In this document: positions 12,979 to 25,400 of the stretch, piece after piece | Numbering within the stretch: the stretch's first letter is position 1 | How the letters are laid out: the number at the start of each line of letters is the position of its first letter | Source: Echiichthys vipera | Taxonomy: Eukaryota > Chordata > Actinopteri > Perciformes > Trachinidae | DNA length: 64,000 nt | Assembly: GCA_963691815.1 (NCBI GenBank) | Contig: OY829666.1 | Span: 372,001-436,000, forward strand | Reading direction: 5' to 3' | Position numbers and translations under genes: made by a program | Notes under the pieces: model-generated | Database searches by the model: none | Told to the model about the DNA's origin: nothing | What the model saw: the letters and a program-made list of their open reading frames with translations, nothing else

Positions 12979-13644
12979 GTCGTTTCATCACGTTTTTGTG
13001 GTGTGTTTCGTCTGTTTTTAGTTGTTTTATCACGTTTTTGTGGTGTTTTCATCTGACTTTAGTCGTTTCATTACGTTTTTGTTGAGTTTTGCATCTGTTT
13101 TTAGTTGTTTCATCACGTTTTTGTGGTGTTTTCATCTGTTTTAAGTCGTTTTTGTGGTGTCTTGCGTTTGTTTCTTGTCGTTTCATCACGTTTTTGTGGT
13201 GTGTTTCGTCTGTTTATAGTTGTTTTATCACGTTTTTGTGGTGTTTTCATCCGTTTTTAGACGTTTTTGTCACGTTTTTGTGGTGTTTTCATCTGTTTTT
13301 AGTCGTTTCATCATGTTTTCTGGAGTTTTGCGTCTGTTTTTAGTTGTTTTGTCATGTTCTTTAGTCGTTATGTAACATTTTTGCGGTGTTTTCATCTGTT
13401 TTAATTCGGTTCATCACGTTGTTGTGGTGTTTTCGTCTGTTTTTAGTCATTTCATCACGTTTTTGTGACGTTTTTGTGATGTTTTTGTCTGTTTTTAGTT
13501 GTTTTTTTGTCATGTTTTTTAGTGTTTTCATCTGTTTTGAGGCGTTTCATCACGTTTCTGTGGTGTTTTCATCTGTTTTTAGTCGTTTTTGTAGTGTCTT
13601 TAGTATGTTTTTAGTTGTTTCATCACGTTTTTGTGGTGTTTTCA
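12979..13644. repeat. 2535-bp-offset repeat, right copy, interrupted
   Basis: This is the right copy of 10444-11109. It ends abruptly inside a monomer at GTGTTTTCA, where unrelated DNA begins. In the uninterrupted left copy the monomer goes on to TCTG and a T5 run. Confidence 0.8.
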
Positions 13645-13756
13645 AAAGGAGGAACAAAAGCTCGCTGGAGGAGTTTCCATCTCTCAACAGTCCCCCGTCA
13701 TCTCTACAGTGTCTTCAAAGTGGTTGAAGAATATTTTAGTCTATATTTTTAATACC
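13645..13756. other. Unique non-satellite insert, about 112 bp
   Basis: This is the only stretch that does not follow the 41-bp pattern. Its base composition is mixed, with purine-rich GGAGGAACAAAAG near the left end, TCCCCCGTCATC in the middle and an AT-rich right end. The array frame runs through the first three-quarters, to a TGA at 13725-13727, but this is far too short to call a gene. A 7-bp inverted repeat, CAAAAGG at 13643-13649 and CCTTTTG at 13755-13761, brackets it. TCTTCAA at 13712-13718 and TTGAAGA at 13724-13730 could pair around a 5-nt loop. I saw no flanking target-site duplication. It could be a transposon fragment, an exon-like fragment or filler captured at a repair junction. 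The origin is not recognised. Confidence 0.85.
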
Positions 13757-15610
13757 TTTTGTGGTGTCTTGCGTCTGTTTTTAGCCGTTTCATCACGTTT
13801 TTGTGGTGTGTTTCGTCTGTTTATAGTTGTTTTATCACGTTTTTGTGGTGTTTTCATCTGTTTCTAGTCATTTTTGTCATGTTTTTGTGGTGTTTTCATC
13901 TGTTTTATGTCGTTTCATCATATTTGTGGTGTTTTCGTCCGTTGTTAGTCGTTTCATCACGTTTTTGTTGAGTTTTGCATCTGTTTTTAGTTGTTTCATC
14001 ACGTTTTTGTGGTGTTTTCATCTGTTTTTAGTCATTTTTGCGGTGTCTTGCGTTTGTTTTTAGTCGTTTCATCACATTTTTGTGGTGTGTTTCGTCTGTT
14101 TATAGTTGTTTTATCACGTTTTTGTGGTGTTTTCATCTGTTTTTAGTCATTTCATCATGTTTTTCTGGAGTTTTCCGTCTGTTTTTAGTTGTTTTGTCAT
14201 GTTCTTGTGGTGTTTTCGTCTGTTTTTAGTCGTTTTGTCACATTTTTGTGGTTTTTTTTCATCTGTTTTAAGTCGGTTCATCACGTTTTGTGGTGTTTTC
14301 GTCTGTTTTTTAGTAATTTCATCACGTTTTTGTGATGTTATCGTCTGTTTTTAGTTCTTTTTTTGTCATGTTTTTTAGTGTTCTCAGCTGTTTTTAGTTG
14401 TTTCATCACGTTTTTGTGGCGTTTTCATCTGTTTTTGGTCGTTTCATCACGTTTCTGTGGTGTTTTCATCTGTTTTAAGTCGTTTCATCACGTTTTTGTG
14501 GTGTTTTCATCTGTTTTTAGTCGTTTTTGTGGTGTCTTGCGTCTGTTTTTAGCCGTTTCATCACGTTTTTGTGGTGTGTTTCGTCTGTTTATAGTTGTTT
14601 TATCACGTTTTTGTGGTGTTTTCATCTGTTTCTAGTCATTTTTGTCATGTTTTTGTGGTGTTTTCATCTGTTTTATGTCGTTTCATCATATTTGTGGTGT
14701 TTTCGTCCGTTGTTAGTCGTTTCATCACGTTTTTGTGATGTTATCGTCTGTTTTTAGTTCTTTTTTTGTCATGTTTTTTAGTGTTCTCAGCTGTTTTTAG
14801 TTGTTTCATCACGTTTTTGTGGCGTTTTCATCTGTTTTTGGTCGTTTCATCACGTTTTTGTGGTGTTTTCATCTGTTTTTAGTCGTTTCATCACGTTTTT
14901 GTGGTGTTTTCATCTGTTTTTAGTCGTTTTTGTGGTGTCTTGCGTCTGTTTTTAGCCGTTTCATCACGTTTTTGTGGTGTGTTTCGTCTGTTTATAGTTG
15001 TTTTATCACGTTTTTGTGGTGTTTTCATCTGTTTCTAGTCATTTTTGTCATGTTTTTGTGGTGTTTTCATCTGTTTTATGTCGTTTCATCATATTTGTGG
15101 TGTTTTCGTCCGTTGTTAGTCGTTTCATCACGTTTTTGTTGAGTTTTGCATCTGTTTTTAGTTGTTTCATCACGTTTTTGTGGTGTTTTCATCTGTTTTT
15201 AGTCATTTTTGCGGTGTCTTGCGTTTGTTTTTAGTCGTTTCATCACATTTTTGTGGTGTGTTTCGTCTGTTTATAGTTGTTTTATCACGTTTTTGTGGTG
15301 TTTTCATCTGTTTTTAGTCATTTCATCATGTTTTTCTGGAGTTTTCCGTCTGTTTTTAGTTGTTTTGTCATGTTCTTGTGGTGTTTTCGTCTGTTTTTAG
15401 TCGTTTTGTCACATTTTTGTGGTTTTTTTTCATCTGTTTTAAGTCGGTTCATCACGTTTTGTGGTGTTTTCGTCTGTTTTTTAGTAATTTCATCACGTTT
15501 TTGTGATGTTATCGTCTGTTTTTAGTTCTTTTTTTGTCATGTTTTTTAGTGTTCTCAGCTGTTTTTAGTTGTTTCATCACGTTTTTGTGGCGTTTTCATC
15601 TGTTTTTGGT
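13757..15610. repeat. 1171-bp higher-order repeat (768 + 403 bp)
   Basis: A module beginning TTTTGTGGTGTCTTGCGTCT and followed by TTTTTAGCCG starts at 13757, 14525, 14928, 15696 and, far downstream, 20137. The spacings are 768, 403, 768 and 4441. The 1171-bp unit is therefore a long form plus a short form of one module. Shared markers are CATCATATTTGTGG, TGTTATCGTCTG and an unusual T8 run before CATCTG near 14252 and 15423. The left edge abuts the unique insert. Confidence 0.85.
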
Positions 15611-18600
15611 CGTTTCATCACGTTTCTGTGGTGTTTTCATCTGTTTTAAGTCGTTTCATCACGTTTTTGTGGTGTTTTCATCTGTTTTTAGTCGTTTTTG
15701 TGGTGTCTTGCGTCTGTTTTTAGCCGTTTCATCACGTTTTTGTGGTGTGTTTCGTCTGTTTATAGTTGTTTTATCACGTTTTTGTGGTGTTTTCATCTGT
15801 TTCTAGTCATTTTTGTCATGTTTTTGTGGTGTTTTCATCTGTTTTATGTCGTTTCATCATATTTGTGGTGTTTTCGTCCGTTGTTAGTCGTTTCATCACG
15901 TTTTTGTTGAGTTTTGCATCTGTTTTTAGTTGTTTCATCACGTTTTTGTGGTGTTTTCATCTGTTTTTAGTCATTTTTGCGGTGTCTTGCGTTTGTTTTT
16001 AGTCGTTTCATCACATTTTTGTGGTGTGTTTCGTCTGTTTATAGTTGTTTTATCACGTTTTTGTGGTGTTTTCATCTGTTTTTAGTCATTTCATCATGTT
16101 TTTCTGGAGTTTTCCGTCTGTTTTTAGTTGTTTTGTCATGTTCTTGTGGTGTTTTCGTCTGTTTTTAGTCGTTTTGTCACATTTTTGTGGTTTTTTTTCA
16201 TCTGTTTTAAGACGGTTCATCACGTTTTGTGGTGTTTTCGTCTGTTTTTTAGTAATTTCATCACGTTTTTGTGATGTTATCGTCTGTTTTTAGTTCTTTT
16301 TTTGTCATGTTTTTTAGTGTTCTCAGCTGTTTTTAGTTGTTTCATCACGTTTTTGTGGCGTTTTCATCTGTTTTTGGTCGTTTCATCACGTTTTTGTGGT
16401 GTTTTCATCTGTTTTTAGTCGTTTTTGTGGTGTATTTCGTCTGTTTTTAGTCGTTTCATAACGTTTTTGTGGTGTGTTTCGTCTGTTTTTGGTTGTTTTA
16501 TCATATTTTAGTGGTGTTTTTATCTATTTTTAGTCGTTTTTTCACGTTTTTGTGGTGTTTTCATCTGTTTTTAGTCCTTTTTGTCACCTTTTCGAGTGTT
16601 TTCATCCGATTTTAGTCTTTGTGTCATGTTTTTGTGGTGTTTTCGTCTGTTTTTAGTCGGTTCAATACGTTTTTGTTGTGTTTTCATCTTTTTTAAGTCG
16701 TTTCATAATGTTTTTGTGGAGTTTTGTGTCTGTTTTTAGTCGTTTTGTCATGTTTTTGTGGTGTTTTCTGTTTTTAATCATTTTGTCACGTTTTAGTGGT
16801 GTCTTGCGTCAATTTTAAGTTGTTTCATCACATATTTGTGGTGTTTTCGTGTGTTTTTAGTCGTCTCATCACGTTTTTGTGGTGTTTTCGTCTGTTTTTA
16901 GTTGTTTTGTCATGTTTTTGTGGTGTTTTCATCTGTTTTTAGGCGTTTCATCACGTTTTTGCGCTGTTTTCATCTGTTTTGAGTCTTTTTGTCACATTTT
17001 TGTGGTGTCTTGCGTCTGTTTTTAGCCGTTTCATCACGTTTTTGTGGTGTGTTTCGTCTGTTTATAGTTGTTTTATCACGTTTTTGTGGTGTTTTCATCC
17101 GTTTTTAGTCGTTTTTGTCACGTTTTTGTGGTGTTTTCATCTGTTTTTAGTCATTTCATCATGTTTTTCTGGAGCTTTGCGTCTGTTTTTAGTTGCTATG
17201 TCATGTTTCTCTGGTGTTTTCATCTGTTTTCAGGCGTTTCATCACGTTTTTGCGCTGTTTTCATCTGTTTTGAGTCTTTTTGTCACATTTTTGTGGTGTC
17301 TTGCGTCTGTTTTTGGTCGTTTCATCACGTTTTTGTGGTGTGTTTCTTCTGTTTTTAGTTGTTTTATCACGTTTTTGTGGTGTTTTCATCTGTTTTTAGT
17401 CGTTTCATCACTTTTTTGTTAAGTTTTGCATCTGTTTTTAGTTGTTTCGTCCCGTTTTTGTGTTGTTTTCATCTGTTTTTAGTCTTTTTTGTGGTGTCTT
17501 GCATTTGTTTTTAGTCGTTTCATCACGTTTTTGTGGTGTTTTCATCCGTTTTTAGTCGTTTTTGTCACGTTTTGGGGTGTTTTCATCTGTTTTTAGTCAT
17601 TTCATCATGTTTTTTTCTTGAGTTTTGCGTCTGTTTTTAGTCGTTTTGTCACATTTTTGTGGTCTTTTCATCTGGTTTAATTCGGTTCATCACGTTTTTG
17701 TGGTGTTTTCGTCTGTTTTTAGTAATTTCATCACGTTTTTGTGATCTTTTTGTCTGTTTTTAGTTCTTTTTTTGTCATGTTTTTTAGTGTTTTCATCTGT
17801 TTTGAGGCGTTTCATCACGTTTCTGTGGTGTTTTCATCTGTTTTTAGTCGTTTTTGTGATGTCATGCGTCTGTTTATAGTTGTTTTATCACGTTTTGTGG
17901 TGTTTTCATCCGTTTTTAGTCGTTTTTGTCACGTTTTTGTCACGTTTTTGTGGTGTTTTCATCTGTTTTTAGTCATTTCATCATGTCTTTTTCTGGAGTT
18001 TTGCGTCTGTTTTTAGTTGTTTTGTCATGTTCTTGTGGTGTTTTCGTCTGTTTTAAGTCGGTTTAACACGTTTTTGTGGTGTTTTCATCTGTTTTTAGTC
18101 TTTTTTGTGGTGTCTTGCGTTTGTTTTTAGTCGTTTCATCACGTTTTTGTGGTGTGTTTCGTCTGTTTATAGTTGTTTGTGTTACGTTTTTGTGGTGTTT
18201 TCATCTGTTTTCAGTCGTTTTTGTTACGTTTTTGTGGTGTTTTCATCTGTTTTTAGTCATTTCATCATGTTTTTCTGGAGTTTTGCGTCTGTTTTTAGTT
18301 GTTTTGTCATGTTCTTGTGGTGTTTTCGTCTGTTTTTAGTCGTTTTGTCACATTTTTGTGGTCTTTTCATCTGCTTAAATTCGGTTCATCACGTTTTTGT
18401 GGTGTTTTCATCTGTTTTTAGTAATTTCATCACGTTTTTGTGATGTTTTCGTCATTTTTAAGTTCTTTTTTTGTCATGTTTTTTTAGTGTTTTCATCTGT
18501 TTTTGGTCGTTTCATCACGTTTTTGTGGTGTGTTTCGTCTGTTTTTAGTTGTTTTATCACGTTTTTGTGGTGTTTTCATCTGTTTTTAGTTGTTTCATCA

Positions 18601-19665
18601 CGTTTTTGTTGAGTTTTGCATCCGTTTTTAGTGGTTTCATCACGTTTTTGTGGTGTTTTCATCTGTTTTTAGTCGTTTTTGTGGTGTGCTGCGTTTGTTT
18701 TTAGTCGTTACATCACGTTTTTGTGGTGTTTTCGTCTGTTTTTAGTCATTTTATCAAGTTTTTGTGGTGTTTTTTAATCTGTTTTTAGTCGTTTCATCAC
18801 GATTTTGTGGAGTTTTGCGTCTGATTTTAGTCGTTTTGTCATGTTTTTGTTGAGCTTTCCGTCTGTTTATAGTTGTTTTATCACGTTTTTTGTGGTGTTT
18901 TCATCTGTTTTAAGTCGGTTCATCACGTTTTTGTGGTGTTTTCCTCTGTTTTTAGTCATTTTATCACGTTTTTGTGACGTTTTTGTGATGTTTTCATCTG
19001 TTTTTAGTTGTTTTTTTGTCATGTTTTTTAATGTTTTTATCTGTTTTGAGGCGTTTCATCACGTTTCTGTGGTGTTTTCATCTGTTTTTAGTCGTTTTTG
19101 TAGTGTCTTGCGTCTGTTTTTAGTCGTTTCATAACGTTTTTGTGGTGTGTTTCGTCTGTTTTTAGTTGTTTTATCATATTTTAGTGGTGTTTTTATCTGT
19201 TTTTAGTCGTTTTTTCACGTTTTTGTGGTGTTTTCATCTGTTTTTAGTCGTTTTTGTCACCTTTTCGAGTGTTTTCATCCGATTTTAGTCTTTGTGTCAT
19301 GTTTTTGTCATGTTTTCGTCTGTTTTTTGTCGTTTCATCACGTTTTTGTTGTGTTTTCATCTGTTTTAAGTCATTTCATAATGTTTTTGTGGAGTTTTGC
19401 GTCTGTTTTTAGTCGTTTTGTCATGTTTTTGTGGTGTTGTCTGTTTTTAATCATTTTGTCACGTTTTAGTGGTGTCTTGCGTCATTTTTAAGTCGTTTCA
19501 TCACATATTTGTGGTGTTTTTGTGTGTTTTTAGTCGTTTCATCACGTTTTTGTGATGTTTTCGTCTGTTTTTAGTTGTTTTGTCATGTTTTTGTAGTGTT
19601 TTCATCTGTTTTGAGGCGTTTCATCACGTTTCTGTGGTGTTTTCATCTGTTTTTAGTCGTTTTTG
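15611..19665. repeat. 4.44-kb higher-order repeat, first copy
   Basis: About 4055 bp match 20052-24106. The offset is 4441 up to near 16.87 kb and 4440 after it. The change maps to a 1-bp contraction of a T5 run to T4 near 21315. Another difference is GTCGTTTTTGTGG here against GTCGTTTAAGTGG near 20863. Markers inside the unit are ATTTCGTCTG, GCGCTGTTTTCATC, the TTTTGGGGTG variant near 17573 and TTTGTGTTACG near 18177. This is the largest duplicated unit I could trace. There is no gene. Confidence 0.9.
18428..18445 (+). other. Example of the per-monomer hairpin, perfect form
   Basis: CATCAC, a 6-nt spacer and GTGATG form a perfect 6-bp inverted repeat here. In most monomers the right arm is GTGGTG, which can still pair fully in plus-strand RNA through one G-U pair, but leaves a C-A mismatch in minus-strand RNA. 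No function is claimed. Confidence 0.6.
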
Positions 19666-20051
19666 TAGTGTCTTTAGTATGTTTTTAGTTGTTTCATCAC
19701 GTTTTTGTGGTGTTTTCATCTGTTTTTGGTCGTTTCATCACGTTTTTGAGGTGTGTTTCGTCTGTTTTTAGTTGTTTTATCACGTTTTTGTGGTGTTTTC
19801 ATCTGTTTTTAGTCGTTTCATCACGTTTTTGTTGAGTTTTGCATCTCTTTTTAGTTGTTTCATCATGTTTTTGTGGTGTTTTCATCCGTTTTTAGTCATT
19901 TCATCATGTTTTTCTGGAGTTTTTAGTCGTTTTGTAACATTTTTGTGTTGTTTTCATCTGTTTATGTCGGTTCATCACGTTTTTGTGTTGTTTTCGTCTG
20001 TTTTTAGTAGTTTTTTTGTCATGTTTTTTACTGTTTTAATCTGTTTTGAGG
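19666..20051. repeat. Linker between the 4.44-kb copies
   Basis: Satellite monomers that resemble 11.05-11.48 kb, including TAGTGTCTTTAGTATG at the start and the TTTATGTCGG variant near 19970. The linker lets the same downstream module at 20137 follow the same upstream sequence as at 11487, which supports duplication from a common ancestor arrangement. Confidence 0.7.
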
Positions 20052-23000
20052 CGTTTCATCACGTTTCTGTGGTGTTTTCATCTGTTTTAAGTCGTTTCAT
20101 CACGTTTTTGTGGTGTTTTCATCTGTTTTTAGTCGTTTTTGTGGTGTCTTGCGTCTGTTTTTAGCCGTTTCATCACGTTTTTGTGGTGTGTTTCGTCTGT
20201 TTATAGTTGTTTTATCACGTTTTTGTGGTGTTTTCATCTGTTTCTAGTCATTTTTGTCATGTTTTTGTGGTGTTTTCATCTGTTTTATGTCGTTTCATCA
20301 TATTTGTGGTGTTTTCGTCCGTTGTTAGTCGTTTCATCACGTTTTTGTTGAGTTTTGCATCTGTTTTTAGTTGTTTCATCACGTTTTTGTGGTGTTTTCA
20401 TCTGTTTTTAGTCATTTTTGCGGTGTCTTGCGTTTGTTTTTAGTCGTTTCATCACATTTTTGTGGTGTGTTTCGTCTGTTTATAGTTGTTTTATCACGTT
20501 TTTGTGGTGTTTTCATCTGTTTTTAGTCATTTCATCATGTTTTTCTGGAGTTTTCCGTCTGTTTTTAGTTGTTTTGTCATGTTCTTGTGGTGTTTTCGTC
20601 TGTTTTTAGTCGTTTTGTCACATTTTTGTGGTTTTTTTTCATCTGTTTTAAGTCGGTTCATCACGTTTTGTGGTGTTTTCGTCTGTTTTTTAGTAATTTC
20701 ATCACGTTTTTGTGATGTTATCGTCTGTTTTTAGTTCTTTTTTTGTCATGTTTTTTAGTGTTCTCAGCTGTTTTTAGTTGTTTCATCACGTTTTTGTGGC
20801 GTTTTCATCTGTTTTTGGTCGTTTCATCACGTTTTTGTGGTGTTTTCATCTGTTTTTAGTCGTTTAAGTGGTGTATTTCGTCTGTTTTTAGTCGTTTCAT
20901 AACGTTTTTGTGGTGTGTTTCGTCTGTTTTTGGTTGTTTTATCATATTTTAGTGGTGTTTTTATCTATTTTTAGTCGTTTTTTCACGTTTTTGTGGTGTT
21001 TTCATCTGTTTTTAGTCCTTTTTGTCACCTTTTCGAGTGTTTTCATCCGATTTTAGTCTTTGTGTCATGTTTTTGTGGTGTTTTCGTCTGTTTTTAGTCG
21101 GTTCAATACGTTTTTGTTGTGTTTTCATCTTTTTTAAGTCGTTTCATAATGTTTTTGTGGAGTTTTGTGTCTGTTTTTAGTCGTTTTGTCATGTTTTTGT
21201 GGTGTTTTCTGTTTTTAATCATTTTGTCACGTTTTAGTGGTGTCTTGCGTCAATTTTAAGTTGTTTCATCACATATTTGTGGTGTTTTCGTGTGTTTTTA
21301 GTCGTCTCATCACGTTTTGTGGTGTTTTCGTCTGTTTTTAGTTGTTTTGTCATGTTTTTGTGGTGTTTTCATCTGTTTTTAGGCGTTTCATCACGTTTTT
21401 GCGCTGTTTTCATCTGTTTTGAGTCTTTTTGTCACATTTTTGTGGTGTCTTGCGTCTGTTTTTAGCCGTTTCATCACGTTTTTGTGGTGTGTTTCGTCTG
21501 TTTATAGTTGTTTTATCACGTTTTTGTGGTGTTTTCATCCGTTTTTAGTCGTTTTTGTCACGTTTTTGTGGTGTTTTCATCTGTTTTTAGTCATTTCATC
21601 ATGTTTTTCTGGAGCTTTGCGTCTGTTTTTAGTTGCTATGTCATGTTTCTCTGGTGTTTTCATCTGTTTTCAGGCGTTTCATCACGTTTTTGCGCTGTTT
21701 TCATCTGTTTTGAGTCTTTTTGTCACATTTTTGTGGTGTCTTGCGTCTGTTTTTGGTCGTTTCATCACGTTTTTGTGGTGTGTTTCTTCTGTTTTTAGTT
21801 GTTTTATCACGTTTTTGTGGTGTTTTCATCTGTTTTTAGTCGTTTCATCACTTTTTTGTTAAGTTTTGCATCTGTTTTTAGTTGTTTCGTCCCGTTTTTG
21901 TGTTGTTTTCATCTGTTTTTAGTCTTTTTTGTGGTGTCTTGCATTTGTTTTTAGTCGTTTCATCACGTTTTTGTGGTGTTTTCATCCGTTTTTAGTCGTT
22001 TTTGTCACGTTTTGGGGTGTTTTCATCTGTTTTTAGTCATTTCATCATGTTTTTTTCTTGAGTTTTGCGTCTGTTTTTAGTCGTTTTGTCACATTTTTGT
22101 GGTCTTTTCATCTGGTTTAATTCGGTTCATCACGTTTTTGTGGTGTTTTCGTCTGTTTTTAGTAATTTCATCACGTTTTTGTGATCTTTTTGTCTGTTTT
22201 TAGTTCTTTTTTTGTCATGTTTTTTAGTGTTTTCATCTGTTTTGAGGCGTTTCATCACGTTTCTGTGGTGTTTTCATCTGTTTTTAGTCGTTTTTGTGAT
22301 GTCATGCGTCTGTTTATAGTTGTTTTATCACGTTTTGTGGTGTTTTCATCCGTTTTTAGTCGTTTTTGTCACGTTTTTGTCACGTTTTTGTGGTGTTTTC
22401 ATCTGTTTTTAGTCATTTCATCATGTCTTTTTCTGGAGTTTTGCGTCTGTTTTTAGTTGTTTTGTCATGTTCTTGTGGTGTTTTCGTCTGTTTTAAGTCG
22501 GTTTAACACGTTTTTGTGGTGTTTTCATCTGTTTTTAGTCTTTTTTGTGGTGTCTTGCGTTTGTTTTTAGTCGTTTCATCACGTTTTTGTGGTGTGTTTC
22601 GTCTGTTTATAGTTGTTTGTGTTACGTTTTTGTGGTGTTTTCATCTGTTTTCAGTCGTTTTTGTTACGTTTTTGTGGTGTTTTCATCTGTTTTTAGTCAT
22701 TTCATCATGTTTTTCTGGAGTTTTGCGTCTGTTTTTAGTTGTTTTGTCATGTTCTTGTGGTGTTTTCGTCTGTTTTTAGTCGTTTTGTCACATTTTTGTG
22801 GTCTTTTCATCTGCTTAAATTCGGTTCATCACGTTTTTGTGGTGTTTTCATCTGTTTTTAGTAATTTCATCACGTTTTTGTGATGTTTTCGTCATTTTTA
22901 AGTTCTTTTTTTGTCATGTTTTTTTAGTGTTTTCATCTGTTTTTGGTCGTTTCATCACGTTTTTGTGGTGTGTTTCGTCTGTTTTTAGTTGTTTTATCAC

Positions 23001-24106
23001 GTTTTTGTGGTGTTTTCATCTGTTTTTAGTTGTTTCATCACGTTTTTGTTGAGTTTTGCATCCGTTTTTAGTGGTTTCATCACGTTTTTGTGGTGTTTTC
23101 ATCTGTTTTTAGTCGTTTTTGTGGTGTGCTGCGTTTGTTTTTAGTCGTTACATCACGTTTTTGTGGTGTTTTCGTCTGTTTTTAGTCATTTTATCAAGTT
23201 TTTGTGGTGTTTTTTAATCTGTTTTTAGTCGTTTCATCACGATTTTGTGGAGTTTTGCGTCTGATTTTAGTCGTTTTGTCATGTTTTTGTTGAGCTTTCC
23301 GTCTGTTTATAGTTGTTTTATCACGTTTTTTGTGGTGTTTTCATCTGTTTTAAGTCGGTTCATCACGTTTTTGTGGTGTTTTCCTCTGTTTTTAGTCATT
23401 TTATCACGTTTTTGTGACGTTTTTGTGATGTTTTCATCTGTTTTTAGTTGTTTTTTTGTCATGTTTTTTAATGTTTTTATCTGTTTTGAGGCGTTTCATC
23501 ACGTTTCTGTGGTGTTTTCATCTGTTTTTAGTCGTTTTTGTAGTGTCTTGCGTCTGTTTTTAGTCGTTTCATAACGTTTTTGTGGTGTGTTTCGTCTGTT
23601 TTTAGTTGTTTTATCATATTTTAGTGGTGTTTTTATCTGTTTTTAGTCGTTTTTTCACGTTTTTGTGGTGTTTTCATCTGTTTTTAGTCGTTTTTGTCAC
23701 CTTTTCGAGTGTTTTCATCCGATTTTAGTCTTTGTGTCATGTTTTTGTCATGTTTTCGTCTGTTTTTTGTCGTTTCATCACGTTTTTGTTGTGTTTTCAT
23801 CTGTTTTAAGTCATTTCATAATGTTTTTGTGGAGTTTTGCGTCTGTTTTTAGTCGTTTTGTCATGTTTTTGTGGTGTTGTCTGTTTTTAATCATTTTGTC
23901 ACGTTTTAGTGGTGTCTTGCGTCATTTTTAAGTCGTTTCATCACATATTTGTGGTGTTTTTGTGTGTTTTTAGTCGTTTCATCACGTTTTTGTGATGTTT
24001 TCGTCTGTTTTTAGTTGTTTTGTCATGTTTTTGTAGTGTTTTCATCTGTTTTGAGGCGTTTCATCACGTTTCTGTGGTGTTTTCATCTGTTTTTAGTCGT
24101 TTTTGT
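20052..24106. repeat. 4.44-kb higher-order repeat, second copy
   Basis: This is the second copy of 15611-19665. At 24106 the two copies part: this one reads GTTTTTGTGGTGTCTTGCG where the first reads GTTTTTGTAGTGTCTTTAG. The near-identical sequence over 4 kb points to a recent duplication, or to an assembly choice that long reads should confirm. Confidence 0.9.
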
Positions 24107-25400
24107 GGTGTCTTGCGTCTGTTTATAGTTGTTCTATCACGTTTTGTGGTGTTTTCATCCGTTTTTAGTCGTTTTTGTCACGTTTTTGTGGTGTTTTGAT
24201 CTGTTTTTAGTCATTTCATCATGTTTTTTTCTGGAGTTTTGCGTCTGTTTTTAGTTGTTTTGTCATGTTCTTGTGGTGTTTTCGTCTGTTTTTAGTCGTT
24301 TTGTCACATTTTTGTGGTCTTTTCATCTGTTTTTAATCATTTTGTCACGTTTTAGTGGTGTCTTGCGTCATTTTTAAGTCGTTTCATCACATATTTGTGG
24401 TGTTTTCGTGTGTTTTTAGTCGTTTCATCACGTTTTTGTGGTGTTTTCGTCTGTTTTTAGTAATTTCATCACGTTCTTGTGGTGTTTTGTCTGTTTTTAG
24501 TCGTTTTGTAACATTTTTGTGGTGTTTTCATCTGTTTTAAGTCGGTTCATCACGTTTTTGTGGTGTTTTCGTCAGTTTTTAGTCATTTCATCACGTTTTT
24601 GTGACGTTTTTGTGATGTTTTCGTCTGTTTTTAGTTGTTTTTTTGTCATGTTTTTTAGTGTTTTCATCTGTTTTGAGGCGTTTCATCACGTTTCTGTGGT
24701 GTTTTCATCTGCTTTTAGTTGTTTTTGTAGTGTCTTGCGTCTGTTTTTAGTCGTTTCATCACGTTTTTGTGGTGTGTTTCCTCTGTTTTTAGTTGTTTTA
24801 TCATATTTTTGTGGTGTTTTCATCTGTTTTTAGTCGTTTTTTAACATTTTTGTGGTGTTTTCCTCTGTTTTTAGTAGTTTTTTTCACCTTTTCGAGGTGT
24901 TTTCATCCGGTTTTATTATTTTTTTTCATGTTTTTGTGGTGTTTTCGTCTGTTTTTAGTCGTTTCATCACGTTTTTGTGGTGTTTTCATCTGTTTTTAGT
25001 TGTTTCATAATGTTTTTGTGGAGTGTTGCGTCTGTTTTTAGTCGTTTTGTCATGTATTTGTGGAGTCTTGGTCTGTTTTTAGTAGTTTTGCCAGTTTTTT
25101 TGGTGTTTACATCTGATTTTAGTCGTTTCATCACGTTTTTGTTGAGCTCTCCGTCTGTTTTTAGTTGTTTCATCACGTTTTTGTGGTGTTTTCATTTGTT
25201 TTAAGTCGGTTCATCACATTTTAGTGGTATTTTAATCAGTTTTTAGTTGTTTTTGTGGTGTCCTGCGTCTGTTTTTAGTCGTTTCATCACGTTTTTGTGG
25301 TGTTTTCGTCTGTTTTTAGTTGTTTAATCATATTTTTCTGGTGTTCTGATCTTTTTTTTAATCGTTTTGTCATGTTTTTGTGGTGATTTCATCCGTTTTT
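24107..25400. repeat. 1634-bp-offset repeat, first copy
   Basis: From about 23.84 kb to about 25.4 kb the array matches 25.47-27.03 kb at offset 1634. Shared markers include GTGGTGTTGTCTG, GTTTTGATCTG, TTTTGTAACATTTTTG, CACCTTTTCGAGG and GCCAGTTTTTTTGG. The GGTGTTTACATCTGATTTTA marker, which I did not see between about 9.76 and 25.1 kb, reappears here. Confidence 0.8.

Noticed and set aside
13645..13756. Insert as a complete gene or exon
   Set aside because: It is only about 112 bp, has no recognisable domain or clear splice context, and its frame enters from satellite. It is kept as an unidentified fragment.
13645..13756. Insert as a simple transposon insertion with target-site duplication
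   Set aside because: No duplicated flank was visible, and the flanks match satellite positions 377 bp apart in a related copy, so material was lost at the site.
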